This document shows positions 12,078 to 23,802 of a stretch of DNA of 64,000 nt, piece by piece. Numbering within the stretch: the first letter of the stretch is position 1; each line of letters begins with the position of its first letter. Source of the stretch: Lantana camara. Lineage: Eukaryota; Streptophyta; Magnoliopsida; Lamiales; Verbenaceae. The notes beneath the pieces were generated by a model. The model did not search any database, was not told the origin of the DNA, and saw only the letters and a program-made list of their open reading frames with translations. The stretch lies in assembly GCA_037501455.1 (NCBI GenBank), contig CM074858.1, positions 99,234,001 through 99,298,000 of the forward strand, read 5' to 3'. The translations under genes and the position numbers were made by a program.

Positions 12078-14402
12078 ATGCGAAGGTCTCAAGATCCGAA
12101 ATTAGTACCATACGCCCCGGAGATCGAGAGAACACTGAGTACTATTAGGAGGAAGCCCAAGAAGGATAAGAAACCGACTACCATACTGATGGCTGACCCA
12201 CCTCAAGATCCACCACCACCGGCCATAAGAGATTATAACGTACCGCAGGCTGGAGCAATTCAGACTGTAACCCGTCCCCCGATCGTAGTAAACAATTTTG
12301 AGATCAAACCAGCTATCATCAATTTGCAGTAGAATAATCCGTTTTCAGGACTACCACTGGAGGATCCGACATCACATCTTGAGTATTTTCTTGAGGTATG
12401 TGATACCTTTAAGATCCACAATGTCACTACTGATGCTATCCGAGTCAGGCTTTTTCCCTTTTCACTAAGGGAACAAGCTAAAGCATGGTCAAGTACTGTC
12501 CCAAATGAATCTTTTCAGACTTGGGCAGCATTATCTCAGGCTTTCTCAGCCAAGTTCTTTCCACTTAGCAAAACCACGAAGTATAGGAATGATATTCAAG
12601 GTTTCAGACAGTTAGATGGCGAGTTTTTCTATGAAGTGTGGGAAAGGTTAAGGATTTGCAGAAGAAGTGTCCACACCATGGGATTTCTGGTTGGTTATTA
12701 ATTCAGACATTCTATAATGGGATGTCCCCTACTTTTAGAGGAGCGATGGATGCGGCAGCTGGCGGAGCTTTCTTGTCAAAATCTGAAGCCGTCGCCACCG
12801 AGTTGTTACATAATATGTCACAAAATGATGTTTTTGTGCATAAGAGGAGCCATTCACAACCAGCCAAGGTGCAAGCAGGAGTAATTGAGCTAGATGGCCT
12901 AACCACCATCAAAGCTAAATTTGAAGCCCTCAACAAGAAATTGGATCAACTTTCTATCAATGCAGTTGGGATACCATCCCACCCAATTTAGGTAACTTGT
13001 GAAATTTTTAGTGGTCCACATGCGTTTAATGTGTGTCCTCATACCAATGCAGGAGAACAGGTGCAAGAGCAGGTGAATTATGCAAACAATTCCAAACCAG
13101 CAAATGATCCCTACTCAAACACATACAACCTAGGATGGAAGAAACATCCCCACTTTTCTTGGTCTAATAATCAGAATGCCCAGCAACCACCTCAACCTAG
13201 GCCACAGTTTCAGCCTAGGCAGCAATTCCAACCAAGACCGCTAGCCCCCTATAATGCTACACCACCTCAATAGGAGCAAAAGCAGGGCTGGGAGGCTGCA
13301 CTTGAGAAATTCATAGTCATGTCTACGGATAGACACCAGAAGTTGGAAGCTCAGGTGGAACAGATGGTGAACCAGAACAGAAATTTGAAGACTCAAATTG
13401 GTCAGATTGCCCAATCTTTGAGTATATCCGAAGGAGCATTGTAAGGCCGTATTTGTACAAAGTAGAGAGTATGAAGGTCCGAAGTTACTTGCAGATTCGG
13501 ATGTTGAGAAATTTGTTTGTGATGAGGTTGAGAAAATATTTGATTTTGGAAAGGTGAATCTAGAGGAGAAGAAGGAAGAGTTCCCTTCAAAAACAAAGGA
13601 GAATGTGGCAACCGAGTCATATGTGCCACCGATTTCTTTTCCCCAAATATTACAGAAGCAGAAGTTAAAGAAGGAATTCGTTTCATGTAAAGGGAATTCT
13701 GACGACTTCACTACGGTTACACTGACTGAAGAGTGCAGTGCTATTATTCAGCATAAGCTTCCCCCGAAGCTTAAAGATCCAGGGAGTTTTTCGATTCCTT
13801 TAACTATCCGTTATTTGCAATTTCATAATGTTCTATGTGATTTAGGTGCTAGTGTGAGTTTAATGCCTTTATCTACGTGCAGGAAATTATGAGTGAAGGA
13901 GCTTAAACCAACCAATATGACACTCCAACTAGCTGACAGATCGGTGAAGTACCCTATCGGAGTTCTTGAAGATGTATTGGTAAAAGTTGGAAAATTCGAA
14001 ATTCCTAACGATTTTGTAGTTCTTGATGTTGAGAGTGATGAGAAATGCCATTGATCCTTGGGAGGCCGTTTCTAGCCACAGCAGGAGCAGATATTGATGT
14101 TCAGAATGGACGCCTCACGTTCAAAATAGGAGATAAAAGCTTGGAGTTTAGGAATTTTGGTTCTATAACACCCCTACCGATTCCGGATAAGTGTTGCATG
14201 ATCAAGGTTATTAGTGAGACCTCGAATAGAGTGATATTATTTTTGGAAAAAAGAGATGCAGTTGATTAGGGAGGAGAATCGAAGTCCCGAAATTCAAGAG
14301 AAGAGGTTGTTTTGAATTTAAATATTTGGAGTTCAAGCTCTAGTGTTGTGAGTAGCAAGAACAAGGTCACTCCATGTGACTCGTTATTTGGGGATTGCTA
14401 AA
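12078..14402 (+). pseudogene. Athila gag-protease, copy 1 (broken)
   Basis: The frame opens MRRSQDPKLVPY, then a proline-rich stretch, then a retrotransposon gag domain (IRVRLFPFSL near 12440, KFFPLSKT near 12555, QTFYNGMSP near 12705). Downstream is a retropepsin-like protease with active site DLGASVSLMP (about 13840-13870) and the ILGRPFLATAGA flap/core near 14050. Compared with copy 2, it has stops near 12330, 12991, 13273 and 13890, one-base frame losses near 12640 and 14043, and a deletion near 13425. The frame stops soon after the protease; no RT follows. Gag would form the particle and the protease would cleave it, but this copy is dead. Confidence 0.9.
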
Positions 14403-14850
14403 CCCTAATCCTGTTTTCAAAGTCAAGCTAACGACTATAGCTTAGAACTTTTTTTCCCGTTTCCTTTCGTTTTTGCTTTCGTTGTTTTCTTTTCTTTTGT
14501 TCTTGTTTTTCTCGCGTTTATTTTGGTTTTCTCTCTCATTTTGCAGGTTACCAGATGCTCTACTAGGAGGCCGAAGTTTAATTGGATGCTTGGACCGTGA
14601 TTTGAGCTTTAATGTCAATATTGAGGTCCATTTACCTCGTTCATATGTGAGTGTGTGAGATTGAATCGTCTATGTGAAGAGTGAATTGATCAGTATCGTT
14701 GCATTATATGTTGTGTAATGTTGGTGTGTTTTGAGATTGGTGCACTATGGTTTGATTGAAATTCTATGAGTTAATTCTTGTTAATTAACGTGACTAAGCA
14801 CCATCTGAATTGTGTTTGTGCATAACCTTAGTCTTTGGGCGAAATTGTTA
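14403..14850 (+). other. Non-coding spacer with a conserved splice-acceptor-like site, copy 1
   Basis: A long pyrimidine-rich tract (about 14445-14540) leads into TTTTGCAG at 14539-14546, a strong 3' splice site in form. Copy 2 has the same tract with TTTTGTAG at 35279-35286. This suggests a spliced subgenomic RNA whose downstream exon starts about 14547. The 61-residue frame across it is not conserved as a protein. Confidence 0.45.
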
Positions 14851-14975
14851 GTAACGGGCGTTACACCCTCTTCAGTGTAAATTAAGTAACGCCCGTTAAA
14901 GAGGTCAGGCATCTGGGGCAATAGGGGTAACGGGCGCTACCCCTTGAAAGGCTAAATACTGTAACGCCCGTTATC
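14851..14975. repeat. Palindrome array upstream of the internal ORF promoter, copy 1
   Basis: Four units: GTAACGGGCGTTAC (14851-14864), AGTAACGCCCGTTAAA (about 14885), GGGGTAACGGGCGCTACCCC (about 14924-14943) and GTAACGCCCGTTAT (14961-14974). All have arms around AACG-GG/CC-CGTT. The array ends about 100 bp before a TATA box. Confidence 0.92.
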
Positions 14976-15071
14976 GGGGCAATTACGCAAGTGTTAATTG
15001 CTTGGAAAGCACGTTTTGAGTTTGTTTTACTCCTTGTTCTTTCCAATTTCGGAGTTTTTCTGCCCCAAACC

Positions 15072-15079
15072 TATAAATA
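15072..15079 (+). promoter_or_regulatory. Internal TATA box for the ATHILA-type ORF, copy 1
   Basis: A perfect TATAAATA lies about 30 bp before a pyrimidine/CA-rich start region, then a purine-poor leader and a 5' UTR intron, then the ORF. The same arrangement is conserved in copy 2 (35812-35819). It is called a promoter from position and context; transcription is not shown. Confidence 0.6.
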
Positions 15080-15202
15080 CACTTGCACACACTCATTCTC
15101 CCTTAGAAGAGATTCCATAGTTCCCCTTGGCCAACCATAATCAATTTGCAACAAAGAGGCACCACCACCAAGCACACACTCTCTCTTTCTCTTTGAATCT
15201 AG

Positions 15203-15616
15203 GTAAGTCAATATCTTAGTGTGAATTGTGGGGACTAATTCTTCCAATCTAAGATTGAAAAGTAGGATTGATTTTGCCAGTAGCATGAATTTGGAGGTTG
15301 AATTGATGAATATTGAGAGATTATGTATGCTAGAATTAGGGGTAATGGTTGGAAGTGAATTTAACTTGAATTAGGTTTAATTTTTTAAGAATCCTAATCT
15401 CTACTTAGCTTTGAATCCGAATTGTGAGGTTGAAAATAGAGAATCGTGAGCTTAAATTGTAGATTATAGGCTAGTGTGAAATTGAGTTGGGTAGATTATA
15501 GAACTTTAGTTAAAACTCACACCCTAGGCCTATGCACACAAGGTGTTCGATTAATTGTCTAAGTGACTTGTGATTGATTTTTGTGTGTTTTGTTTTGCCA
15601 TATTTGTTTGATTCAG
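15203..15616 (+). other. Predicted 5' UTR intron of the ATHILA-type ORF, copy 1
   Basis: The donor AG|GTAAGT is at 15201-15208 and the acceptor TTTGATTCAG|G ends at 15616, six bases before the ATG at 15622. The 414-bp length is the same in copy 2 (35943-36356) and both splice sites are intact in both copies. The intervening sequence is T-rich, as in plant introns. Confidence 0.6.
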
Positions 15617-15621
15617 GTACC

Positions 15622-16873
15622 ATGGGACGTCTTAAGCGCCCTCGAGCCATTGAGCCCTTCACTACTTCATCCCCCACGGATCATCAATCACGTGATTCGG
15701 TTAATATAACCGTGAACACTATGGGCAATCCATTTCAAAGGAATTTGACAAGGAACATCATATCTACTAGGTTCTTTAAGGACTTATGGATGGAGAAACT
15801 GGAGGCTTGGGAGGAGGTTAGGAGATTGTTTGATAACATCGGTCGGTTATCGTTCCTTACTAAGAAGGAATTGACGTATGTTGTGATGATCGCTGCTTTC
15901 TTCACCACGATGGATTTCAATCCGGCGGACAATACTTTAACTTTCACTTTAGATAACTGACAAACTCAGATCTGGAACACAGACAGGATAAGAGAGATTC
16001 TAAGTTTTTCGGGACATGCTACTTCTTCATTGCCCAAGTGGGATAGTGCTCAGAGAGAGGTGGTGTGGAGATCATTTCCACTTCGCAAAGGTGTCCCGAA
16101 CTACTCACCTATGAACACACAGGATAGCTATTTGGATTCATTGGCTTGGGTGATAGTGCATAGGATCTTAGCAACAGGATTCTGTGCCCGTTACGGGAAT
16201 GAGAGCCACATCAATGAAACTGAATTGGGACACATGTATATGATGAAGGAAAGAATCAAGTTCGATGGTACAACCAAGTTTCTATGGATACTTCGAGGAG
16301 TTGCAGGAAGAGCTACCGGGACAATAGCCCACGGTGCGTATGTGACTATGTTTGCAGGAGAGGTGAATTGGACACCTAGTGTTTATCTTCCTGTTGATTT
16401 CGGATATGATATTGGTGCGAAGTACTTGGAAGATTTAGGTTTGGCAATTGCATGGGAGAGTGGACGACTCGAGGATAAAATTTTTCCATGGTGACCAATT
16501 CGGGATAGAGATAGACTTTGGCAAATGTACAGTTGGGGTAAGGCTCGCTATGAAGAGCTTTCAGATGTGCAGAAGGATCTTTTAGCTCAAATCCCCGATA
16601 GACCGGATAATGAGTTCGAGGTTCTTCGCAACCCTATGTCGGCTGTGATTGACGAAGCAGAAATAAGTGACCCAGCTAGTTTGAGGAACCTTAGGATGGA
16701 GTTGATTGGATTGAGAGCTGATGTGACTGCCATGACTGCGAGCATTGAAGATTTAGCATAGTATGTTGATGAGAGATTTGATGAATGGCAAGCTCAGGTG
16801 GATGTCAAGTTTGAGAAGTTTTATGGTCGGCTCGACCAGTAGTTCCGAGGACCTCAACCGCCACCGCCCTGAT
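15622..16873 (+). pseudogene. ATHILA ORF-1-like protein, copy 1 (broken)
   Basis: Starts MGRLKRPRAIEPF in a good ATG context after the predicted intron. The body (STRFFKDLWMEKLEAWEEV, then SYLDSLAWVIVHRILATG, then FLWILRGVAGRA) resembles the plant 'ATHILA ORF-1 / putative plant transposon protein' family, of unknown molecular function. In Athila elements an env-position ORF lies 3' of pol; here the ORF follows gag-protease directly because pol is missing. Copy 2 shows that the stops near 15958, 16492 and 16759 are mutations. A coiled-coil-like C-terminus (RNLRMELIGLRADVTAM) precedes a short proline-rich end near 16860. No transmembrane segment is evident. Confidence 0.75.
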
Positions 16874-18106
16874 CGCTTTATCATTATGTGCCCTTTACCT
16901 TTTCTTTATTGACTGTCTATTTTGATTACGTACTTTCCGATAGATGGTGATACTTTTGCTACACTTATTTCTTTGCTTTTGTGTTGAACTCCATGAATTT
17001 TATTTTTATGCAATGTGCCCTTTCTTTCTTGGTATTTGTGACTTGTATGTTGACTGTTAGATGCATGTTGATTTTCAATTGCTTTTGCTTTTGATCCGTG
17101 TTTTCTAGTCACTTATCTCAGGTTTTGGAAGCTTTGCTAGCACGTTGCCGGGTCTTCGATTGATAAGGGAGTTTTCTTGAACTTTAATTATTTCATTTGC
17201 ATGAAGACATTGCAAAGAATAAGTGTGGGGGAGGACATACATGATTTTGAGAGTTAATTGCATATTTGCTTGAGTAGATATCTTGTTACTCTTGTGATTA
17301 GCTAGGAATTTTAAAAATTTTCCCTCGTTTTGAACTTTTTCTTTGAAATTTGATCGTTGAGATTTTGCTAGAAGGAGTTAGGCTTTATGAATTGAGGAAA
17401 ATTTGCATGAGATTGGATGATTTGGTGTGTTGGTATGCCCTTATATTTTGAGCACCTTCGAACGTGATAATGTACTTTGCTTAGAAAGGTGAATTGATGA
17501 TTTCCAAATGAGTCTATGAATTGAGTAGGATGCATTTTAGTCCTATTGAGGAAAAATTTTTGAGTTAATGAAAGATTAAGGAAGTGAAGTAGGCATTCGT
17601 TGTCGGAGGATTATAAGCTTTTCTTTTAGCCCTTTTTCACTAAATAGCGTTATCTTATTGACCCCGCTGAGCCTAATTGTTGTGCAAAGATTTTTGTAGC
17701 CACGTTATAAGCCTAATGCACGACAAAATAAACCACCTTGATAATTTTACACCAAGGCTTGCTCGTTTGATTTTATGGTGAATGTCTATCTTTTGACCCC
17801 TTTTGATTATTCTTATGTTTTAATTTGAGAGATTTATGGGAAGAAAAAAAAAAAGAATGAGAAAAAGTGGGAAAAAGAAAAGATATGAAAAAGAGAAGAA
17901 AGAGCAAAAGAAAAGAAAAAAAAAATTATGCAAGTGTGAAATTGAGAGTGTGGGATGCAATTATTGAATTGTGGGGCAATGTGTTTAATGGCGAACAAAG
18001 TGCCATGAGTTTAAAGATTGAATGATTTAAGCTTGGTGAGTAGTCACTCGATCCAAAAATTTCCTTAACCTTACCCAAAGCCTATATTACAAGCTCGAAA
18101 GACCTA
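16874..18106 (+). other. Athila 3' non-coding region, copy 1
   Basis: No coding frame is supported. A purine-rich AATAAGTGTGGGGGAGG at about 17218-17234 resembles the element's own polypurine tract and is conserved in copy 2 (about 39143); it may be an internal plus-strand primer (inference). A long A/G-rich tract lies at about 17835-17935. The region breaks at CCGAT (18107-18111), the Tekay target duplication, and continues at 31987. Confidence 0.6.
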
Positions 18107-18111
18107 CCGAT

Positions 18112-21069
18112 TGTAACATCCCGCTTGTCCGGCCATCCCAGGCACATTTTTACGAGAGAGCTACGTGCATATTTAATTATTTTAATTATGCAATTATGTG
18201 TTATTTTATTGCTAATGTGGTTAATTGTATTAATTGTTTAACTTATAACTTGAGTTTTAACATTTGGGTACGCGTACTTTGTAATTTGCTGCTTTTGTGC
18301 TCGAATTTAATTTCGTTTCTTGTGAATTTTTGATATATGTGAACTACGTGAGTTATAAATGTGATTATGTGCTCGTTGCCTATTTTAGAGTTTGTTTTAT
18401 GTGGTTTTTAGCCCGTTTTGTAAAAACGGGATTTGTGAGGGACTTGAGGGCCTAACTCGTTTAGCGCACCTCGTGTTCCGGAAGGTGTAACTTCAGTTCG
18501 GAAATTCGGATTCAAATTCCAGAAGATACGTTGGACTCATAACGAAGAAAGGAAGCCAAAGAACCCAACTTTGTATTTTTATAAGCCCGTTTGATCCTCT
18601 AAATTTTGTCCGAATTGAGCCCGTTGTGACAGATTTACCACCTTTCACTAATTAAGCCATATCTAGACCAATCTTTGACCAAATTAGGTGATTCTTGGGC
18701 CCACATTCCACTCAATTAATCCCCTATCCATTCCTTAGCCTCTCGTTTCGATTTTCAGCTGAGAGAAGAGAGAGAAGCAACAGCAAACCGAGGAAGAGAG
18801 GGAGAAGAGAGAGGATACTATTCAACTTCAAGTTTCAAGCTCGTTTCTCCTCGGATTCGCCTCAAATTTGAAAGGTAAGTCCGGATTATTGTTGTTTATC
18901 TTATAATCTTTATTTTAAATGTATTTTGGCTGAATTTCCTTGAGGTTTGAGCATGGTTTGTGTTAATACATGAATAGTTAGGTAATTTAGCCCTTTTGAT
19001 GAATCCATGTAATCTTTGAATTTCCTTTTGATTTAATGCATCTAATATGTTCTCATGACCTCCCTTCATGTCTCATTTAAATTGTATTGCATGATAATTG
19101 AGTTGTAATAGAGTTGCCATTAATGGTCTTGCATGAAAATGGAAGAACTTGAACTTGTTGATGCATCTTCTCTTTTCTTCTCACTTTAGCTTCGGTTTCT
19201 GCATGAATTAGGACATGAATCCTTGAATATTTGTTGCATAAACCATGTATTATGTGTTGTCTTGATGTTGGTAGGGATTACTTTGAGTTTTGAAGGAGTT
19301 TGGAGCTAAAAATCTCGAAAATTTGGCCCCTGACCCAAATCCACGGGGGTGGATTTTCTCTTTGAAAAAAATCCACCGGGGTGGATTTGATGTAAACTTA
19401 TATGCACTAAAGTCACCTTGTTGCGTTTTATTCGTATCTTTTACATTCGTTGCCCCTTGAATGAACTTATAATTTATGAATGCTCTTGATATGCTATTAT
19501 ATGATAAGTTATGGTTTTAATTGATGTGTTATGAGTTTAATTAGTTAGTTATTTGTTTGATATTTTGTTTGCCTCGATGTGCGTAAGTGTGAATTTATAT
19601 GAAGTGCATTACATCTTTTCCATCCGTACGAATATGCCGAGCGTCTATATGGTTCATGTTTGAGTCTAAGTTCTTCCTTTGCTCTTTGTCTTGTTCAGAG
19701 CTTCATTCCTTTGGTGTCGAGGAGGTCCTTTACATGTGCTTTGGTTGGTTTCTGTTCGGTTGGTTCGACAAGGTGAGGTTTCTTTCTTTTAGTTATTACG
19801 ACCTACAACGCTTGATGTGATTTAAGCCCGCATGTGACCTATGTATATGTATAAGTAATTAGATATATGTTTGATACGTATTTTGTGGGATTTTGGCCCT
19901 TTTGTTATGAAATATTTGAAAATGCTTTTATTTATATATAAGAAATATTTTCGTTTGTTTGTTTTGAAAAGGGTTGGTGTGTGTGTTTTGAAATAGCGAG
20001 TTATGTTATGAAAATTATGATTCTTCGAAAATTATGAATTTTGAACAATTTGAACAATTTGATTGGGCACGGAGATTTGTGTGAAGGAAACCCGGGACGG
20101 TGTGGGCCGTCGGGTACTCCCTAGTACGGTCTTCAACTTAAGGATCAACCCTGAACCTACTAGGAGGCTTGGTGGGGGAAGGAGTCGTCGGGCGTTAGCG
20201 TCATGAAACTCACGACCCATACTGTTTGTCCAATGGTTGGGGTGGCGCCACCCTGCCATCACCCGGAGGAGAGGTACGTTTGTCTGATTTTGAATTATGT
20301 TTTGTTTTGATTTAAGCTTTGATTTATGAACGGAGTTAAGTGGTCCGAGGCTCGTACTCGTTGAGTCGTGTGTGTGGTTTTGAACTTAGTTTGTGAAATG
20401 GGAGTGGATTCATAAATACTAAAATTTAGTTGATTTTGGCCTTCGGCCTTAACTCTTTTTTTTCTTATAATTATTATCACGTGTTAAATGTTTTGGATTG
20501 CGAAAACCACGCCCCGGTTCATGAACCTTCTAATTTTTGAATATGCTCTGCTCTATGTATACGTATGTGTGAGTGTGTTAGTCCCCCTCACCACTCTTTA
20601 GGACTGACCCCTCCTTGTTGTCTTCTTTTTCCCCCTTTTAGTTTTGTTGAGTTTGCAGGTGCAGGTCGGTGCGTGCTAGGCGGAAGTCTTTTGTTTAGTT
20701 TGTTCAAGTCTTTACATCTTTATATTTCTGCATTGGTTTTATGATTAAGATATGTATGAAATTTGTATAAGTTTTGATTCAGATTTCAACCTTTGATCCA
20801 TGTATGATTTATTTGGCCTTGGATGGGCATTTCTGTTTAATTTGTATTAATTCAAGCATGTATGATTGTATTTGAATCCTGGTGCTTCCGCATTTGATTT
20901 TGATTTATTCTGCGCGCTCTGTATTAGGGTCTAGACCGCCTAGCTAGTGTGTGAGTTTTTATTTGTCACCCGTTCGCTATGGCTTGGTGCGTGTGCGGAG
21001 ATTCAATTTCGTTACATGTGTCGGGCTACAGTGCCGGGGGTGTACTGCCTTGCGCTCCGGGGTGCTACA
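18112..21069 (+). repeat. Tekay LTR 1 (2958 bp, internal deletion)
   Basis: Collinear with LTR 2 except for a loss of about 430 bp at 19390. TTGA occurs at both edges of the missing segment in LTR 2 (25080-25083 and 25509-25512), a microhomology deletion that removed two of the four palindrome units. The remaining palindromes are at 19337-19356 and 19370-19389. Confidence 0.92.
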
Positions 21070-21077
21070 ACCTAAAG

Positions 21078-21095
21078 TGGTATCAGAGCTCTCGG
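21078..21095 (+). other. Tekay primer-binding site, copy 1
   Basis: TGGTATCAGAGC lies nine bases after the LTR end and is complementary to the 3' end of initiator tRNA-Met. The following CGGTTGCAAAAC-type leader is shared with L2, L3 and the micro-element. Confidence 0.88.
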
Positions 21096-21285
21096 TTGCA
21101 AAACTGGAGCTCTGGCGTCGTGTCTGGTCTGTCTAGGTCGTTCAGCTTAGGATTATGTGTTTGTTTGCATTCACAACATCATTTTATGTGAATTATTTGC
21201 ATTACTTGCCTTAATTGTTCACATGAACATGCACCTATTAATCGACATGCACCTATATTTGTATTGTATTTTTGAACTTTTCAGG

Positions 21286-22302
21286 ATGTTTCCACGTCGA
21301 CATCTCTTCGGCCAATCTTCACATCAACATCCTTATTCGTCTTTCAATACTGAAGAGTTTATGACCGCTATGTTTCAATTATTCTAAGCGAATCAAGGAC
21401 AATCTTCATCTACCGGATAACCTAAGGATTCGATAGCAACCTTATACCGGGAATTTGGGACTTTTAATCCTTCAAAGTTTCGGCGAGGTGATGATATTAG
21501 AGCCGAAGAATGGATTTCAGAAATAGAAGGCATATTTAGAGTGTGGTCGTGTGAACCTCAAAACAGAGTCCGTCTTGTTTCACTACTTCTTCAAGGACAA
21601 GAAAAATTATGGTGGTCTAGGATTACTCAACACCTAGAGGCAATAAACGAAGAGGTGACATGGGATGTATTTATTCGGGAATTTAAGAAGAAATATACGC
21701 CGGCTATTTTGCAAGATCGAAGAACTGAAGAATTTCTCACCCTCAAACAAGGAAATAAAACAGTTATGGAATATTTGGAAGATTTTGAGAGATTGGGCGC
21801 ATATGTACCAAATATTTTCAATGAAGATCGGGTAAAGACTAGGTATTTTATGGAAGGCCTCCGAGGCGAATTTAAGGAAGCTTTGATGCCAAGAAATACG
21901 GATACGTGGGACCAAGCCAGGGTGAGAGTGCTACGGATCGAAACTCGGTGGATGGCAAGAAAAAGATATGAAGAAGAGGCATCGGGACAACCCTTTGGGT
22001 CAGGCTCTTGTTCTAATTTGCAAGTGGAAGAAAGAGGGATCCAGCATGGCAACCGAACTAAGAAAAGTGACAAGAAACTTAGATCTCGGAAGACCCCTCG
22101 ATCAGAGAGAGAATTTCAACCGTGCGCCCATTACTGGGGGACCGACCACACATTTGACGGATGTTGGAATAGGCTAGGGACATGCTACGTTTGCGGATCT
22201 TCAGAGCACCAGATTTCCGATTGTGGTAGTTCGAGGGCTAACAAACAAAGGAGGCGGAATCAAAGACTTCAACTTGGAAACCAAAGAGCACCCGAAAATT
22301 GA
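21286..22302 (+). pseudogene. Tekay-like gag, copy 1 (two early stops)
   Basis: Start chosen at ATG 21286 (MFPRRHLFGQ), directly after an AG at the end of a T-rich tract; it is the same start as in copy 2. Stops fall near 21385 and 21418. From about 21440 it is open and reads the chromovirus gag domain: EFGTFNPSKF, LLLQGQEKLWW, TWDVFIREFKKKY, FLTLKQGNKTVMEYL, DRVKTRYFMEGL. A basic linker and a zinc knuckle CYVCGSSEHQISDC (CX2CX4HX4C, near 22188-22230) follow, ending QRAPEN. Gag packages the RNA in the cytoplasmic particle. The length (339 codons) is normal for the family. Confidence 0.9.
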
Positions 22303-23788
22303 GGTAATTGCATTCATAGCATCTCATTCATGCATATTTATATCTCAGGAAAACCTACTCTTTGTTTATTTTCTTTCGCTTCGTTGCTCCTTGTGCTTGG
22401 TGTTGTTGCCTGTGTTGCTTTTGCGCTAGTTTTGTTGCGTGTGTCTCTTTCTTTTGTGGGGAACTCTCTTCTTGAAAAGAGTTAGTGAGCTGAGGGACCG
22501 GGTGTTTGTAAGTTGCGAGGGCCGAGTTTGTCGGTGGACTCTTGGAAGCGTTTTCTTCCTCTCCTTCTTCTTGTTGAGGTACGGGGTTACCTCAAGGTGT
22601 TGGTTGTTGGTTCGGGTCTGGTGCCGTTGGTTGTGTCTCTTAGGTGGCCTGTTCGGGGCTCAATGATATTTTCGGGTGTTGGACTAAAGACTACCCTGTC
22701 TATATCCTTCGTGGAGATGGTTGGTTATTCTGGGACGGTGCAACAAGCTTTGTGGCTTACTTTTGGGTCAACCGAAGGATTGAGCCAAGCTTCAAGAGAC
22801 AAGGGTAGTAGTAAGACTTCTTTTGTGTTCCCTTGAAAGTTGAAATTCGTTTCCTTCCCGATAGGGATATCGAAGTGGTCGTGATCTTTATTCCGAAATA
22901 ACTCGAGTTCAAGACGTAGTTGAAGAGCTCTTAGAAGGTAGTATCATCCGTTCGAGTACTTCTCCGTGGAGTACTTAGTCCTATCTAAGGAAGAAGATGG
23001 GATTTAAGGTGAATTTAAAATACCGTGAGCTACACAGGTTAACTGGGAAGATAAATACCCTTTTGCTCGTTTCCAAGTGGTGTTCGTGTTTTCCAGGGGT
23101 TCGTGATTTGTGCCGAGTTGGGTTCTCTAAGGGTATTACCAACTACGCTTTTGAGAAGAAAAACCGAGAATTGCCTCAGAGAACAAGTCTATAGTGTTAT
23201 CGGGATTCAACAACGGTTTTGTCTTCTGTCGGTAGCCATCCCATGACACGGACGTTAAGAAGAGGCACGGTTAGAGTGAGATGAGGTGTTTGAAGAGAGT
23301 TGCCTTTGGTGATAGTTTTGCTTACCTGAGGGTACTCAAGACTACCTTGTGGTAACTGAGGCACTAAGGAAGACTTTGGTTGCTTGTGGCTTGCGGAAGA
23401 ATGTAGTCAACACCTCTAGTAGTACAAGGTCACACAGTTACCTCACTCTTGGTCCGAAGTTTTGAAGAACTGGTAAAGATACGTTAGCATAAGATAGGGC
23501 ATTGTAGACTTTGTGTAACAATGTCTAAAGTGCTATCGGTTGAAGACCAAGCATTAAAGACCGGTAGTTTCTCCAACTACTTCCGAATTCTATTTGGAAG
23601 TGGGAGCAAACGGCTAAGGACTTCGTGTCCGATTTGCTAAGGCTTAGGAGATCTCAAGGAGAATTAAGTGGTAACTCATTTCAATGAGTGGACCTAATTC
23701 TCTTGGCTTCGGTGGTTCGGTGAGGTTTTGAGAGCTTTGTGGTTCGGCAGAGAAGATCTTACCTTAGGACCTGAGGACAGGTCCTTTT
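22303..23788 (+). pseudogene. Tekay-like pol remnants, copy 1
   Basis: No frame is open. 22860-23195 keeps RT residues: SPWSTL near 22965, KYRELHRLT (for YRELNKVT) near 23020, and a GYYQLR-like motif in another frame near 23130. 23500-23640 keeps the integrase H2C2/core start, with HCRLC near 23500 and PNSIWKWEQTAKDFVSDL near 23587. The tail at 23770 (GPEDRSF then RGK) matches the usual end of Tekay pol. The RT core, RNase H and most of the integrase are lost or compressed, and copy 2 shares most of the same breaks. Confidence 0.75.
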
Positions 23789-23800
23789 AAAGGGGGAAAG
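23789..23800 (+). other. Tekay polypurine tract before LTR 2
   Basis: AAAGGGGGAAAG lies two bases before the TGTAACATCC start of the middle LTR. Confidence 0.88.
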
Positions 23801-23802
23801 TT

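Noticed and set aside
13241..13711. 156-codon minus frame opposite Athila gag-protease
   Set aside because: Antisense shadow of a real coding strand; no homology seen.
21627..22073. 148-codon minus frames opposite Tekay gag (also 27751-28197)
   Set aside because: Antisense shadows of the gag frame.
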